Source of the DNA: Phycisphaerales bacterium UBA5793
Lineage (GTDB): Bacteria; Planctomycetota; Phycisphaerae; Phycisphaerales; UBA5793
DNA length: 64,000 bases
Assembly (NCBI GenBank): GCA_002418285.1
Contig: DIDT01000035.1
Coordinates: forward strand, 1-64,000
Direction of reading: 5' to 3'
The notes under the pieces: generated by a model
Seen by the model: only the letters and a program-made list of their open reading frames with translations
Told to the model about the DNA's origin: nothing
The model's database searches: none
Program-made: the position numbers and the translations under genes
Shown here: in pieces, positions 8,468 through 16,904 of the stretch
How positions within the stretch are numbered: the stretch's first letter is position 1
How the letters are laid out: every line of letters begins with the position of its first letter

Positions 8468-9367
8468 ATGACCACGAAATCCAGCGACATCCTCCTCGGC
8501 ATCATCGGCGGCAGCGGGTTGGGCGAGCGGCTGGCCGATGCATTCGGCGCCTCGCTCGATCCCGTTTTGGTTGACACGCCCTTCGGCTCGCCTAGCGGCG
8601 CCATTCTCGCAGGTAAACTCCTCGGTACGCGGGTCGCCTTCCTGGCCCGCCACGGCGACGGCCACGTGCTCAATCCATCGGCTGTCCCCTACCGGGCCAA
8701 CATCTTCGCGCTCAAGTCGCTCGGCGTGACGCATCTCATCGCCAGCGGCGCGACGGGTTCGCTGCGCGAGAACATCCATCCGGGCGAAATCGTGCTCGTC
8801 GATCAGTTCATCGACAAGACGGTCGGGCGCGAACGGACGTTCTATGAGCACGCCGCTGTGCACGTCGAGTTTGCCGAGCCGGCCTGCCCCGTCATGCGAC
8901 ACTGGCTGGCTGATGCGGCCGAGCGCGAGAAGTTGCACTACCACGATGGCGGGACGTACGTGTGCATGGAAGGGCCCGCGTTCTCGACTCGAGCCGAAAG
9001 TGAGATGCATCGAACGTGGGGCGGCGATCTCATCGGAATGACGGCGCTACCCGAGGCAAAGCTGGCGCGCGAAGCAGAGATGGCTTACGCACTCATCGGG
9101 CTACCGACTGACTATGACTGCTGGCGACCCGTTCCGGAAGGCATGAACCGCGAGTCGCTGCTGGGCGAGATCATCGGCAATCTTCAGCGCGCCAGCGAGG
9201 CTTCCGTGCAACTCATTCGCGCAGCGCTGCGCGATACGTCGATCCTGCGCACGACACCAAGTGCGGCGCACGATGCGCTGGCGCTCGCGATCTGGTCAGA
9301 CAAGTCGCGTCTTGATCCGGCAGAGATTGAGCGGTTGCGTCCGCTGTGGGGTCGTCACTTCGGCTGA
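8468..9367 (+). CDS. mtnP: S-methyl-5'-thioadenosine phosphorylase
   Basis: Phosphorolysis of methylthioadenosine to adenine and methylthioribose-1-phosphate in methionine salvage. The 299-residue protein carries the family signature throughout: IIGGSGLG near the N-terminus (phosphate loop), ARHGDGH, then SGATGSLRENIHPGEIV, and the substrate region MEGPAFSTRAES with GMTALPEAKLAREAEM. The final third is the typical PNP/MTAP helix region. The ATG at 8468 is chosen because the conserved GIIGGSG begins at residue 11. The longer open frame overlaps the divergent methyltransferase promoter. A closely related purine nucleoside or MTI phosphorylase specificity cannot be excluded, but the TALPEAKLARE and YDCW blocks favour MTA. 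Confidence 0.93.
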   Translation: MTTKSSDILLGIIGGSGLGERLADAFGASLDPVLVDTPFGSPSGAILAGKLLGTRVAFLARHGDGHVLNPSAVPYRANIFALKSLGVTHLIASGATGSLRENIHPGEIVLVDQFIDKTVGRERTFYEHAAVHVEFAEPACPVMRHWLADAAEREKLHYHDGGTYVCMEGPAFSTRAESEMHRTWGGDLIGMTALPEAKLAREAEMAYALIGLPTDYDCWRPVPEGMNRESLLGEIIGNLQRASEASVQLIRAALRDTSILRTTPSAAHDALALAIWSDKSRLDPAEIERLRPLWGRHFG

Positions 9368-9556
9368 GTCGAATTGACGTTGCGCGGTCACTTGTTTGCG
9401 CCAGGGCGCATGATGTGCCGCGCGATGAACAAGGCCGTTTTCCCGTTGCCGCGCGCGATCGCCTGTCCGATACTTTATTGAGTTCCGGCCCGGGCTGAGG
9501 GGTATTGCGCACCAGAGATGCGATGCCCGTTCGGCCTCCGACACTGGAGGTGGGTG

Positions 9557-9934
9557 ATGCGGACTCGTGCTCAGGGAAGAGCAGCTATTCAGCGCCATGC
9601 CGCGCGCCGAGGCGATCTTGATGACGACACAGCCGATCGTGCCTCACCATCTGATCCTCGGCGCCGCGGCCTGAGCACTGATCCGCTTCCCTTTGCGGCG
9701 GCCTCGACGCCCCCCACCGAATCGCCAGTCACCGACGAGATGATTGCTTGCATGGCCAAGCGTCTATGGGAGGTGCGAGGCGGAAACTCCGTGCTCAACT
9801 GGATCGAGGCCGAGAGCGCTCTGCAGGATCTTGTTCGGCGCGCGCCTGAGTATCAATCGGTGCCGTCTTCGGGCATGCCTCCCCCAAGACAGGCGCGCGC
9901 CGTGCCCACTGGGGTCAATACGGCCAGCTCCTGA
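9557..9934 (+). CDS. DUF2934-domain small protein
   Basis: A 125-residue protein starting at ATG 9557, chosen because GGAGG lies 6 bases upstream. The N-terminal half is arginine-rich and low in complexity. Residues around 60-95 read 'MIACMAKRLWEVRGG' and then 'NWIEAESAL', matching the DUF2934 pattern (small hydrophobic-LWE-G-H/NW-AE-L) of small proteins often found next to Hsp20 genes. Function is unknown. It ends 17 bases before hsp20, so they are probably co-transcribed. Confidence 0.7.
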   Translation: MRTRAQGRAAIQRHAARRGDLDDDTADRASPSDPRRRGLSTDPLPFAAASTPPTESPVTDEMIACMAKRLWEVRGGNSVLNWIEAESALQDLVRRAPEYQSVPSSGMPPPRQARAVPTGVNTASS

Positions 9935-9951
9935 TCGCAAGGAGACCCCTC

Positions 9952-10485
9952 ATGCATCTCACATGGAACGCCAGCGACCCAGCACCTGCCCCGCTTGAAC
10001 CTATTGCTCCGACGGCTGGCATGCGCCTGCTGCGCGAAGAGATGGATCGGATGCTTGATGAGTTCCTCGGCGGCCGACTTGCCATGCGCGAAGGGGAGAT
10101 CGAGCGCGAGCAGGGGTGGTTTCCGCCACTGGACATCGAAGAGACCGAGACACACCTTGTGGTGCGGGCGGAATTCCCCGGAGTCGACCCTGCGGATGTT
10201 CATGTGACGCTGTCGGGTCACCGGCTCGTCCTTTCCGGACACAAGCAGGATTCTGTGTACCGATCCGAAGGGACTCTCCGGCACGCGGAGCGGCGGTTCG
10301 GCTCATTCAAGCGCGTCGTGGACCTTCCGGGGGGGATCGACCCGGACAGCGTCGCGGCGGAGCATGACAACGGCATCGTAACGATCACAATCGCCAGACA
10401 GCCGTCGGCCCGTCCCCGGGCGGTGCCGATTCTGCATGCAGGCAATGGGACCAAGGCCCCATCCGTTGCGACGACCAGCCCTTGA
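9952..10485 (+). CDS. Hsp20/alpha-crystallin small heat-shock protein
   Basis: ATP-independent holdase chaperone that binds unfolding proteins in the cytosol. The 177-residue protein has a helical N-terminus (MRLLREEMDRMLDEF), then an alpha-crystallin domain from about residue 55 (FPPLDIEETETHLVVRAEFPG) to the conserved end RRFGSFKRVVDLPGGID and HDNGIVTITI. A short tail ends in VPIL, which can act as the I-x-I/V oligomerisation anchor. AAGGAG sits 9 bases before the ATG. It belongs to a probable stress group with the DUF2934 gene before and the HPF-like gene after. I saw no CIRCE element upstream. Confidence 0.93.
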   Translation: MHLTWNASDPAPAPLEPIAPTAGMRLLREEMDRMLDEFLGGRLAMREGEIEREQGWFPPLDIEETETHLVVRAEFPGVDPADVHVTLSGHRLVLSGHKQDSVYRSEGTLRHAERRFGSFKRVVDLPGGIDPDSVAAEHDNGIVTITIARQPSARPRAVPILHAGNGTKAPSVATTSP

Positions 10486-10496
10486 GCCGATCCGGT

Positions 10497-10517
10497 GCGG
10501 CCGGTTCTGCCGGCCGC
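10497..10517 (+). terminator. GC-rich hairpin after hsp20
   Basis: An 8-bp perfect stem, GCGGCCGG/CCGGCCGC with a 5-base loop, starts 11 bases after the hsp20 stop; outer bases can extend it with one bulge. No T tract follows, so this may be a partial terminator, an attenuator before the HPF-like gene, or an RNA-stability element. Confidence 0.4.
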
Positions 10518-10621
10518 CACCGTGCTTCGCGTCGTCGGCAGGCGGCGCGAAGCCATTGAAGATGGAGTGGCGGTGAGAGGTCACATCACCGCCGCTCCAG
10601 GATTTGGAAAAGGAGGACGTG

Positions 10622-11071
10622 ATGCCGGTTTGCATTGAAATCACCTGCCGCGATATCGAGGTTTCGCGCCGAACAAGAGAACTCGTTCTGGCTCACTCGC
10701 ACGCCTTGCAGGAGTATGCTGATGTCATCGATGTCTGCCACGTCATTATCCGGCGGCGCGGCACTGGAGTTGGCTCCAACGCCGGCTACAGCGTTTCGAT
10801 CGACCTGATTCTGCACGATGGTCGAGCTGTCGCTGCCTGCCTGCGCGACCGTCACCTCTACTTCGAGGGCCTTGAGGCGGCCATTGACGAGGGCTTCCAC
10901 GAACTGCGGTGCTGGCTGCACGACATGGTCCCTGCATGGCGTGAGACGCCGCAAGAGTATGTGCCATGCGGCTGCCTCTACAGTTCGGACCCCATCGACC
11001 GTCCCGACGACCTGGTTGAACCCCACATCATGCACCCTGCGCTTCGAGGGACGCACTATTTCGTTGGTTAA
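10622..11071 (+). CDS. HPF/RaiA-like ribosome-associated protein (probable)
   Basis: A 149-residue protein starting at ATG 10622, with AGGAGG 6-7 bases upstream. The N-terminal ~95 residues follow the ribosome hibernation factor layout: strand 'VCIEITCRDIEVS', helix 'RRTRELVLAHSHALQEYA', strand 'VIDVCHVIIRR', then a further strand pair and a helix 'LEAAIDEGFHELRCWLHDM'. HPF-like proteins bind the small ribosomal subunit and halt translation under stress. The C-terminal ~50 residues are unlike long-form HPF dimerisation domains and contain a CGC. Homology is inferred from pattern only. Position after hsp20 supports a stress role. Confidence 0.55.
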   Translation: MPVCIEITCRDIEVSRRTRELVLAHSHALQEYADVIDVCHVIIRRRGTGVGSNAGYSVSIDLILHDGRAVAACLRDRHLYFEGLEAAIDEGFHELRCWLHDMVPAWRETPQEYVPCGCLYSSDPIDRPDDLVEPHIMHPALRGTHYFVG

Positions 11072-11176
11072 TTCACCGCCTGGCGCTGTACCCGGACGTG
11101 TGAAGTGCCGAATCGGAATAAAGTCGACTCGTCGGTGGTATTTGCTGCGAAGAGGTCACATCACTCGGGGACGGGA

Positions 11177-12829
11177 ATGAAGTTGAAAGCCATTGGATGG
11201 TCCCATGTCACCAAGGCGTGCGGGGCGGTGAGCGTCCTTCTGCTGGCGGCTCCCGTCAGCCATGCCCAAGTCAGCAATGTGCGGACCGAGCAGACGGGAG
11301 CCGCCTTTGTGCCGCTCCAGTCCTACGTCATGACCGAGTCCCACGACGATCTGCTCTTTTTCGGCGGACTCAGCGGGATGGGGTTTCACAGTCGGGCTCG
11401 CGACGGCCGGACGACCTTCCCTTCAGACTCATTCAATCGAAACGTTTATCTGTACGACCCAGATACTCAGACTACTCAGTTCGCGTCTGTCACAACGCTG
11501 CCTTCACCGCTGAGCAAGTTCCTTGTGGCAACCAACGCGCAGGGAGTGCAGTTCGGCAATCGGCTCTACATCTACGGCGGTTACGGACCCGAGCCAACCA
11601 CACAATCGTGGGAGACCTGGGACACGATCATTGAGGTCGACCTCACCGCGGTCCGGGATGCGATTCTCAACGGTCTCGACCTGCCCGAGAGCGCCTTCAC
11701 CATTCGGCACTCGACTGCGGCCCAAGTGGCCGGAGGCGCGCTGGTCAAGATCGGGCCTTACTTCGCGCTCGTCGGAGGTTCGAACTTCACGGGCAACTAC
11801 GGCGATGAGCCGAACTTCAGCAACGTCTATCCCGAACAGATTCACCTCTTCGATCCGACGGCGAGTCTTGTCAATCCCATTCGCACGTACACCGATCCAC
11901 AGTACCGCCGTCGCGACGGCAACGTCACACTCGTCACCCTTGGCCCGGCCGGAGGCACGCAGCGTCCTGGATTCCTCGTGCATATCGGCGTGTTCAAGCC
12001 CGGCAACGAGATCCTGCCCGAAGTGTGGGAACACCCACTCATCTACGACACGCAGTCACGGCAGGTTTCGCTCGATATCAATTTCACGCAAATGATGAAT
12101 CAGTACGAGGCGCCGCGCGTCAGTTTCCATTCGGCGCGCAAGGGAGAGAATTACATCATCACGCTCGGCGGCTTGAGCGGTGCCAACTGGGACGGGCAGA
12201 ACTTCCTCCCCAACATCACCATTCCATGGGTGACGGATGTCACGATGCTGACCATGAGCGACAACCACGTTGTCAGCGAGACCGTCGTGGGCGCCACGCT
12301 CAAGCCGGTCACCAATGCCGAACTGGTCCTCAATCCCGAACTGCCGCACAATGCGCTCGGTCAACTCGACTGGGACGCCATGGTGGCGGGCGAAGTTCTG
12401 CTCGGTCATTTCTACGGCGGCATCGAGGCCGTGAACCCGGGGAATTCATCCCGAACCAACGCTTCGCCCCTCGTCTACGCCGTCTACGCAACGATCGACA
12501 AGTTCAAACTCAGCGCCAGTGAGCTTCATGCGGGACAGGCGGCCACATTAGGTGTGACGCGAGCCCAGCCACAGGCGCGGGTGTACTTTGCTTACAGCAT
12601 CCGCGGAAGCGGGCCGACGTTTGTGCCCTCGATCGGCTTGAGTCTCAATCTCAGCCAGCCGATCGTGGTGATCGGTCAGAAGACCGCCAACGCGCAGGGC
12701 TCGGCGGTGCTGACGCTGACGATTCCACCCAGCACCCCCCCGATCGACGTCTGGCTCCAGGCGGTGGAGCGAGAGAGTGACGGCGTGTACGTGAAGTCGA
12801 ACCCGATTGCCACGCACATCAATCCCTGA
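11177..12829 (+). CDS. exported kelch-like repeat protein
   Basis: A 550-residue exported protein. ATG 11177 is chosen because it gives a signal peptide ending at SHAQ and has a purine-rich GGGGACGGGA upstream. The body shows kelch-type blades with double glycines after hydrophobic strands ('DLLFFGGLSG', 'RLYIYGGYG', 'FALVGGSNF', 'YIITLGGLSG'), suggesting a propeller. The last ~100 residues (from about 'KFKLSASELHAGQ') are a distinct module ending 'VWLQAVERESDGVYVKSNPIATHI', resembling the C-termini of the proteins ending at 7294 and 31332. Function is unknown, but binding or surface display is likely. It lies 30 bases before the beta-helix gene on the same strand and is possibly co-transcribed. 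Confidence 0.72.
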   Translation: MKLKAIGWSHVTKACGAVSVLLLAAPVSHAQVSNVRTEQTGAAFVPLQSYVMTESHDDLLFFGGLSGMGFHSRARDGRTTFPSDSFNRNVYLYDPDTQTTQFASVTTLPSPLSKFLVATNAQGVQFGNRLYIYGGYGPEPTTQSWETWDTIIEVDLTAVRDAILNGLDLPESAFTIRHSTAAQVAGGALVKIGPYFALVGGSNFTGNYGDEPNFSNVYPEQIHLFDPTASLVNPIRTYTDPQYRRRDGNVTLVTLGPAGGTQRPGFLVHIGVFKPGNEILPEVWEHPLIYDTQSRQVSLDINFTQMMNQYEAPRVSFHSARKGENYIITLGGLSGANWDGQNFLPNITIPWVTDVTMLTMSDNHVVSETVVGATLKPVTNAELVLNPELPHNALGQLDWDAMVAGEVLLGHFYGGIEAVNPGNSSRTNASPLVYAVYATIDKFKLSASELHAGQAATLGVTRAQPQARVYFAYSIRGSGPTFVPSIGLSLNLSQPIVVIGQKTANAQGSAVLTLTIPPSTPPIDVWLQAVERESDGVYVKSNPIATHINP

Positions 12830-12859
12830 TCGCCTCGACGTCCCCGACTAGGATCCTGC

Positions 12860-15127
12860 ATGAACGCACGAATCTGTAGCGGCGGCACTGCCGGGTTGTC
12901 GATTTTCCTGATGAGCTCCACGCTTTTCGCCGGCGGTCCGCCGACGGTCGTGGTTGATCGAGACAATGTCGAGATCACGGAGAATTGTTTCATCCGCATC
13001 GGCGCGAATCCGATTCCCGATGCCGACGGCAATGGCGTGATCCACATCAAGGCGGATGGCATCACAGTCGAGTTCCTCGATGAGAAGCGCGATCGTGAGA
13101 TGATGGGCGCCGCAGATGGAACGCCCTGGGACACGCTCACGGGCATCGGCATCATGATCGACGGCCAGAAAGACGTAACGATTCGCGGGGCGCACTGCCA
13201 TCGCTACAAAGTTGGCATCTACGCCAAGCATGCCGATGGCCTGACGCTTCAGGATTGTGATGTCGCGGGTGGCTTCGCGACGCATCTGCGCTCGACCCCG
13301 GCGGCCGAAGACGGCAGCGACTGGCTCTTCCCGCACAACAATGACAACCGCGAATGGGTGAACAGCTTCGGCGCCGGCATCTGCGTCGAGAATTCCAATG
13401 GCATCACCATTCGCGGCTGCTACTCGCGCCAGCGCCAGAACGGCATCATCATCGATCGCGTCAACAATTCGCGCCTGTACGACAATGATTTTTCGTTCCT
13501 CTCGGGCTGGGGACTGGCGATGTGGCGCAGCAACCGCAACGTCATCACCCGCAACGCATTCGACTTCTGCGTGCGCGGCTACAGCCACATGGTGTACAAC
13601 CGCGGGCAGGACTCAGCCGGCATCCTGATGTTCGAGCAGTGCAGCGACAACATCATCGCCGAGAACTCCGCGACCCACGGCGGCGACTGTTTCTTCGGCT
13701 TTGCAGGTCGCGAAGCCCTGGGTGAAGCGCCGCCGCGTGAGGGGATGAGCGCCGTGGAGCTCGAGGCGTTCTGCAAGGCGCGCGGCAATAACAACAACCT
13801 GCTGATGAACAATGATTTCTCGTATGCCCCGGCCCACGGCATCGAGATGACGTTCTCGTTCAACAACAAGTTTATCGGCAATCGCATGGTTGACAACGCC
13901 ATCTGCGGCATCTGGGGCGGCTACTCGCAGGGAACGCTCATCGCCGAAAACACGTTTGTCAATAACGGAGAAATGGCCTATGGCCTCGAACGCGGCGGCG
14001 TCAACATCGAGCACGGGTTTGCCAATCTAATCATTCGAAACGACTTCGAACGCAACAAGTGTGGTGTACATCTCTGGTCCGATCCCGACGAGGGCCTGAT
14101 GAATTCACCTTGGGCCAAGGCGAATCATGTCGGATCAACCAACAACACCATTCAGAAGAACTCGTTCAACGGCGATGCGATCGCCATCCAGCTGCGCGAA
14201 TGCAAATCAACGCATGTTGGCGACAACACCTATAAGGACGTCGGCAAGGAAATCGAGGCCGACGAATCGAGCACGACAGACAAGCCGATCTTCGTGACCA
14301 ACTACAACAAGCCCGACTATCCGGTGTTTGGCGAGACCCGGCCGGTCGGCGCTCGACCCGAACTGCGTGGGCGCGAAAACATCATCATGCACGAGTGGGG
14401 TCCGTGGGACCATGCTTCTCCAATGGTGCGACTCAGCGCTTCGGATTCGCGCGGCGACGTGTACGACGTCTTTGGCGCCAGTGAACCGATGCGCGTCGGA
14501 GCCGCGCCCCAGGACATTGACGTAAATATCGATGACAAGGGCAACGGCCAGTACACCGTTTGCGTCACGCCGCGCGATGCGGGAATCGCTTCGTATTCCA
14601 TGCCACTAACCATCGGTCGCGAGTTCAAGACGACGATCTCCGGTACGATCATCAGGACGTCCTGGGACCTTACCTTCTTCAAGTGGGATCGCGAGAGCAC
14701 CGACCCCCGAACGAATCTCCAGGGATGGCGCAAACTCGCCGATGGATCAACGGCAGTGCACCTCAAGAGTGACGGCCTCAACCTGCCCTTCGCAATGGGC
14801 GGACCAAAGGACGTTCCCGAGTTCCGCCAACAGGCTGCGCTGCAAGCGCTCGGCTCGGAACTCTTCGGCACGATTGCCCGCACGAGCGTGCCCCTTTCGC
14901 CCGGAAAGTGGCGCATCACGACACGCAGCGACGACGGCGTGCGCATCACCATCAATGCTCCTGGGCTGAAGGACCAGCACGTCATCGACAACTGGACCTG
15001 GCACGGCCCCACCGTGGACAGCGGTGAGTTCGAACTTGAGAGGAGCGCCAGCGTCGATATTCTCGTCGAGCATTTCGAAATCGATGGCTACGCCGTGCTG
15101 GAATTCTCCCTTGAGAAGGTGGAATAA
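12860..15127 (+). CDS. exported parallel beta-helix protein with PA14-like C-terminus
   Basis: A 755-residue exported protein with a signal peptide ending near LFAGG. Residues ~55-490 contain many short rungs with asparagine/glycine turns ('GITIRGCYSRQRQNGIII', 'NVITRNAFDFC', 'NIIAENSATHGG', 'TLIAENTFVNNG'), typical of right-handed parallel beta-helix (PbH1/NosD-like) repeats that bind or cleave polysaccharides. Residues ~640-755 resemble a PA14 domain: 'WRITTRSDDGVRITI', an 'NWTWHGP' block, then 'VEHFEIDGYAVLEF'. Start ATG 12860 has AGGA six bases upstream, which can equally be read as part of a TAGGAT -10. Catalytic residues cannot be assigned. Carbohydrate binding or lyase activity is a reasonable guess. 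Confidence 0.78.
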   Translation: MNARICSGGTAGLSIFLMSSTLFAGGPPTVVVDRDNVEITENCFIRIGANPIPDADGNGVIHIKADGITVEFLDEKRDREMMGAADGTPWDTLTGIGIMIDGQKDVTIRGAHCHRYKVGIYAKHADGLTLQDCDVAGGFATHLRSTPAAEDGSDWLFPHNNDNREWVNSFGAGICVENSNGITIRGCYSRQRQNGIIIDRVNNSRLYDNDFSFLSGWGLAMWRSNRNVITRNAFDFCVRGYSHMVYNRGQDSAGILMFEQCSDNIIAENSATHGGDCFFGFAGREALGEAPPREGMSAVELEAFCKARGNNNNLLMNNDFSYAPAHGIEMTFSFNNKFIGNRMVDNAICGIWGGYSQGTLIAENTFVNNGEMAYGLERGGVNIEHGFANLIIRNDFERNKCGVHLWSDPDEGLMNSPWAKANHVGSTNNTIQKNSFNGDAIAIQLRECKSTHVGDNTYKDVGKEIEADESSTTDKPIFVTNYNKPDYPVFGETRPVGARPELRGRENIIMHEWGPWDHASPMVRLSASDSRGDVYDVFGASEPMRVGAAPQDIDVNIDDKGNGQYTVCVTPRDAGIASYSMPLTIGREFKTTISGTIIRTSWDLTFFKWDRESTDPRTNLQGWRKLADGSTAVHLKSDGLNLPFAMGGPKDVPEFRQQAALQALGSELFGTIARTSVPLSPGKWRITTRSDDGVRITINAPGLKDQHVIDNWTWHGPTVDSGEFELERSASVDILVEHFEIDGYAVLEFSLEKVE

Positions 15128-15395
15128 GAGAGCGGAGTCCACGCCGCCCGCAGAGCTGGCGGAGACTCGCGGACGATCGGGCCGGGTCAACCGAGTGAAA
15201 TGGGAATGCGCAACCCGGCTCGCGCATCCGGGTAGTCAACTGCCAAGGGGCGTCGGAAAGCAACTTGCTCGGTCGGGAGCCGGGCCTTACGCTTGACGTT
15301 GCGGGAACAGCGTTGCTCCACAGCAGCCACGAGCGTTGTTTGCCACACGAACCGGCCGCCTGCCTCGCTCGGGCCGCACTCAGGGAGTCGAAGGA

Positions 15396-16751
15396 ATGAA
15401 CTCAAATCCGCGCTTGCGGCCCTGGACCATCCTGCGGCGACTGAGCCTGGTTCTGATCCCCGCAATCGTGCTGGCGATCAGTCCACACACGTTCGCGCAG
15501 GACGAGCCCGCCGACGACAGTCTGCAGCCGGTGGATCCTCCGGTGGCCGACGAGCCAGGGCAGAGCCTGCTGATCATGAACGACGGCCGACGATTCCGCG
15601 GCAAGGTCAAGAGCAAGGATCGTTTCGAAATTGTCCTCGAGATTGCTGGAATCGACACGCGTTTCAAGCTCGCCGACATTCTGGATATCGTCCCGCTAAA
15701 GACATTTGACGAGTACTACCGCGAACTCAAGTCCTCAATCCCGCGTGAGAATTACCTGCAGCGGCTCCAACTGTGCCAGTGGATCTACCGTCGGCACCGA
15801 CTCGAACTCGCCGCGACAGAACTTGAAGAATTGCTCGACGACAACCAGCGTCTGGATGAGGCTCGCGAACTGCTTCGCATCGTCAATGCCGCGATCGAGC
15901 TCGAAGATGCACAGGCCGAAGCCAAACTCGAGGAACAGGCCGGAAACGAACCGAAGGCGGCGCCGGGGGAGGGCGCTGGCCAACTCTCCCCGACCATGCT
16001 GCTTTCAGATGACCAAGTGAACCTGATTCGCGTCTACGAAATCGACGTGAAGAATCCACCACCTTTGCTGATCCGACGCTCGACGATTGAGCGACTGCTC
16101 AACGAACATGCCATGGACGAGATCCTTCCGACCTCGCCGGAAGGAAAAAAGGCATACTACCGGCGCGACCCCATCGATATTCTCTCGGACATGTTCCGCC
16201 TTCAGGCCCGCGATCTGTATGGCGAAGTGCATGTACGAGGCGAGCCCCTGTCGCTGAACAAGTTCCGGCTGCGCGTGCACAACACCTGGCTGATGAACTC
16301 CTGCGCGACCAACCAGTGTCACGGCGGGCTCGAGGCCGGCCGCTTCTTCCTCTTCAATAAGCAGTCTCACACTGCCAACACGGTGTACACCAACCTGCTG
16401 ATTCTCGAGCGCACAAGCCTGCACGGCGAACCGTTTCTCAACTACGATCGCCCTGAGCGGTCCCCGCTCCTCCAGCTCGGCCTACCGCAGGAGCGTTCGA
16501 TATACCCGCACCCTGAAGTGGAAGGATGGAGGCCGACCTTCCGGGACCAGTCCGATCCCCAGTTCACCCGGGCAGTGGACTGGATGCGGTCGATGTACAC
16601 CCCCCGGCCCGACTACCCCATCGACTACCAGCCGCCGTTCGTGACGTTCAATCTGGATCATGCGGGCTCCAACGCCCCGCAGAGCGGGAAAGAGGAGCAC
16701 CCTGGGGGCGCCCCCAAGCCATCGGACGATCCCGAAAAACCCTCCCGGTGA
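15396..16751 (+). CDS. exported hypothetical protein with CX4CHGG motif
   Basis: A 451-residue protein of unknown function. ATG 15396 follows GGAGTCGAAGGA and opens a signal peptide ending TFAQ. The N-terminal region includes a small domain with 'LLIMNDGRRFRGKVKSKD', of the kind that describes a transcript-like or SH3-like strand pair. A helical, acidic middle follows (~130-210). In the C-terminal third, Cys303 and Cys308-His309 form CATNQCHGG, a spacing variant of the CxxCH haem site seen in some planctomycete exported proteins. The segment 'QFTRAVDWMRSMY' follows, like the ends of cytochrome-type DUF families. Haem attachment is not proven. The preceding 268-base spacer (15128-15395) shows no gene or clear terminator. 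Confidence 0.65.
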   Translation: MNSNPRLRPWTILRRLSLVLIPAIVLAISPHTFAQDEPADDSLQPVDPPVADEPGQSLLIMNDGRRFRGKVKSKDRFEIVLEIAGIDTRFKLADILDIVPLKTFDEYYRELKSSIPRENYLQRLQLCQWIYRRHRLELAATELEELLDDNQRLDEARELLRIVNAAIELEDAQAEAKLEEQAGNEPKAAPGEGAGQLSPTMLLSDDQVNLIRVYEIDVKNPPPLLIRRSTIERLLNEHAMDEILPTSPEGKKAYYRRDPIDILSDMFRLQARDLYGEVHVRGEPLSLNKFRLRVHNTWLMNSCATNQCHGGLEAGRFFLFNKQSHTANTVYTNLLILERTSLHGEPFLNYDRPERSPLLQLGLPQERSIYPHPEVEGWRPTFRDQSDPQFTRAVDWMRSMYTPRPDYPIDYQPPFVTFNLDHAGSNAPQSGKEEHPGGAPKPSDDPEKPSR

Positions 16752-16775
16752 AGCCGTGAGGGTCGACTCGACACG

Positions 16776-16803
16776 TTCCTGCAGGAGGGGACTGTGCTAC
16801 ACT
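16776..16803 (+). promoter_or_regulatory. candidate extended -10 promoter
   Basis: TGC-TACACT (hexamer 16798-16803) has the TGn extension typical of extended -10 promoters. A poor -35 (TTCCTG, 16776-16781) lies 16 bases upstream. It is about 100 bases before the lipoprotein start at 16905. Confidence 0.35.
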
Positions 16804-16904
16804 AAGCTCTTCGGCGGTCCGCGCTTCGGTTGCCATTCCGGCAGGCGATCGCGCGGGGCTCGGACACTGATATTGGACGGACCAATTCGAGGAAAGGCCC
16901 GCGA

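Noticed and set aside
9368..9556. A CIRCE or sigma-32-type heat-shock promoter before the DUF2934-hsp20 genes
   Set aside because: I found no TTAGCACTC-N9-GAGTGCTAA element and no convincing CTTGAA...CCCCAT pair in the spacer.
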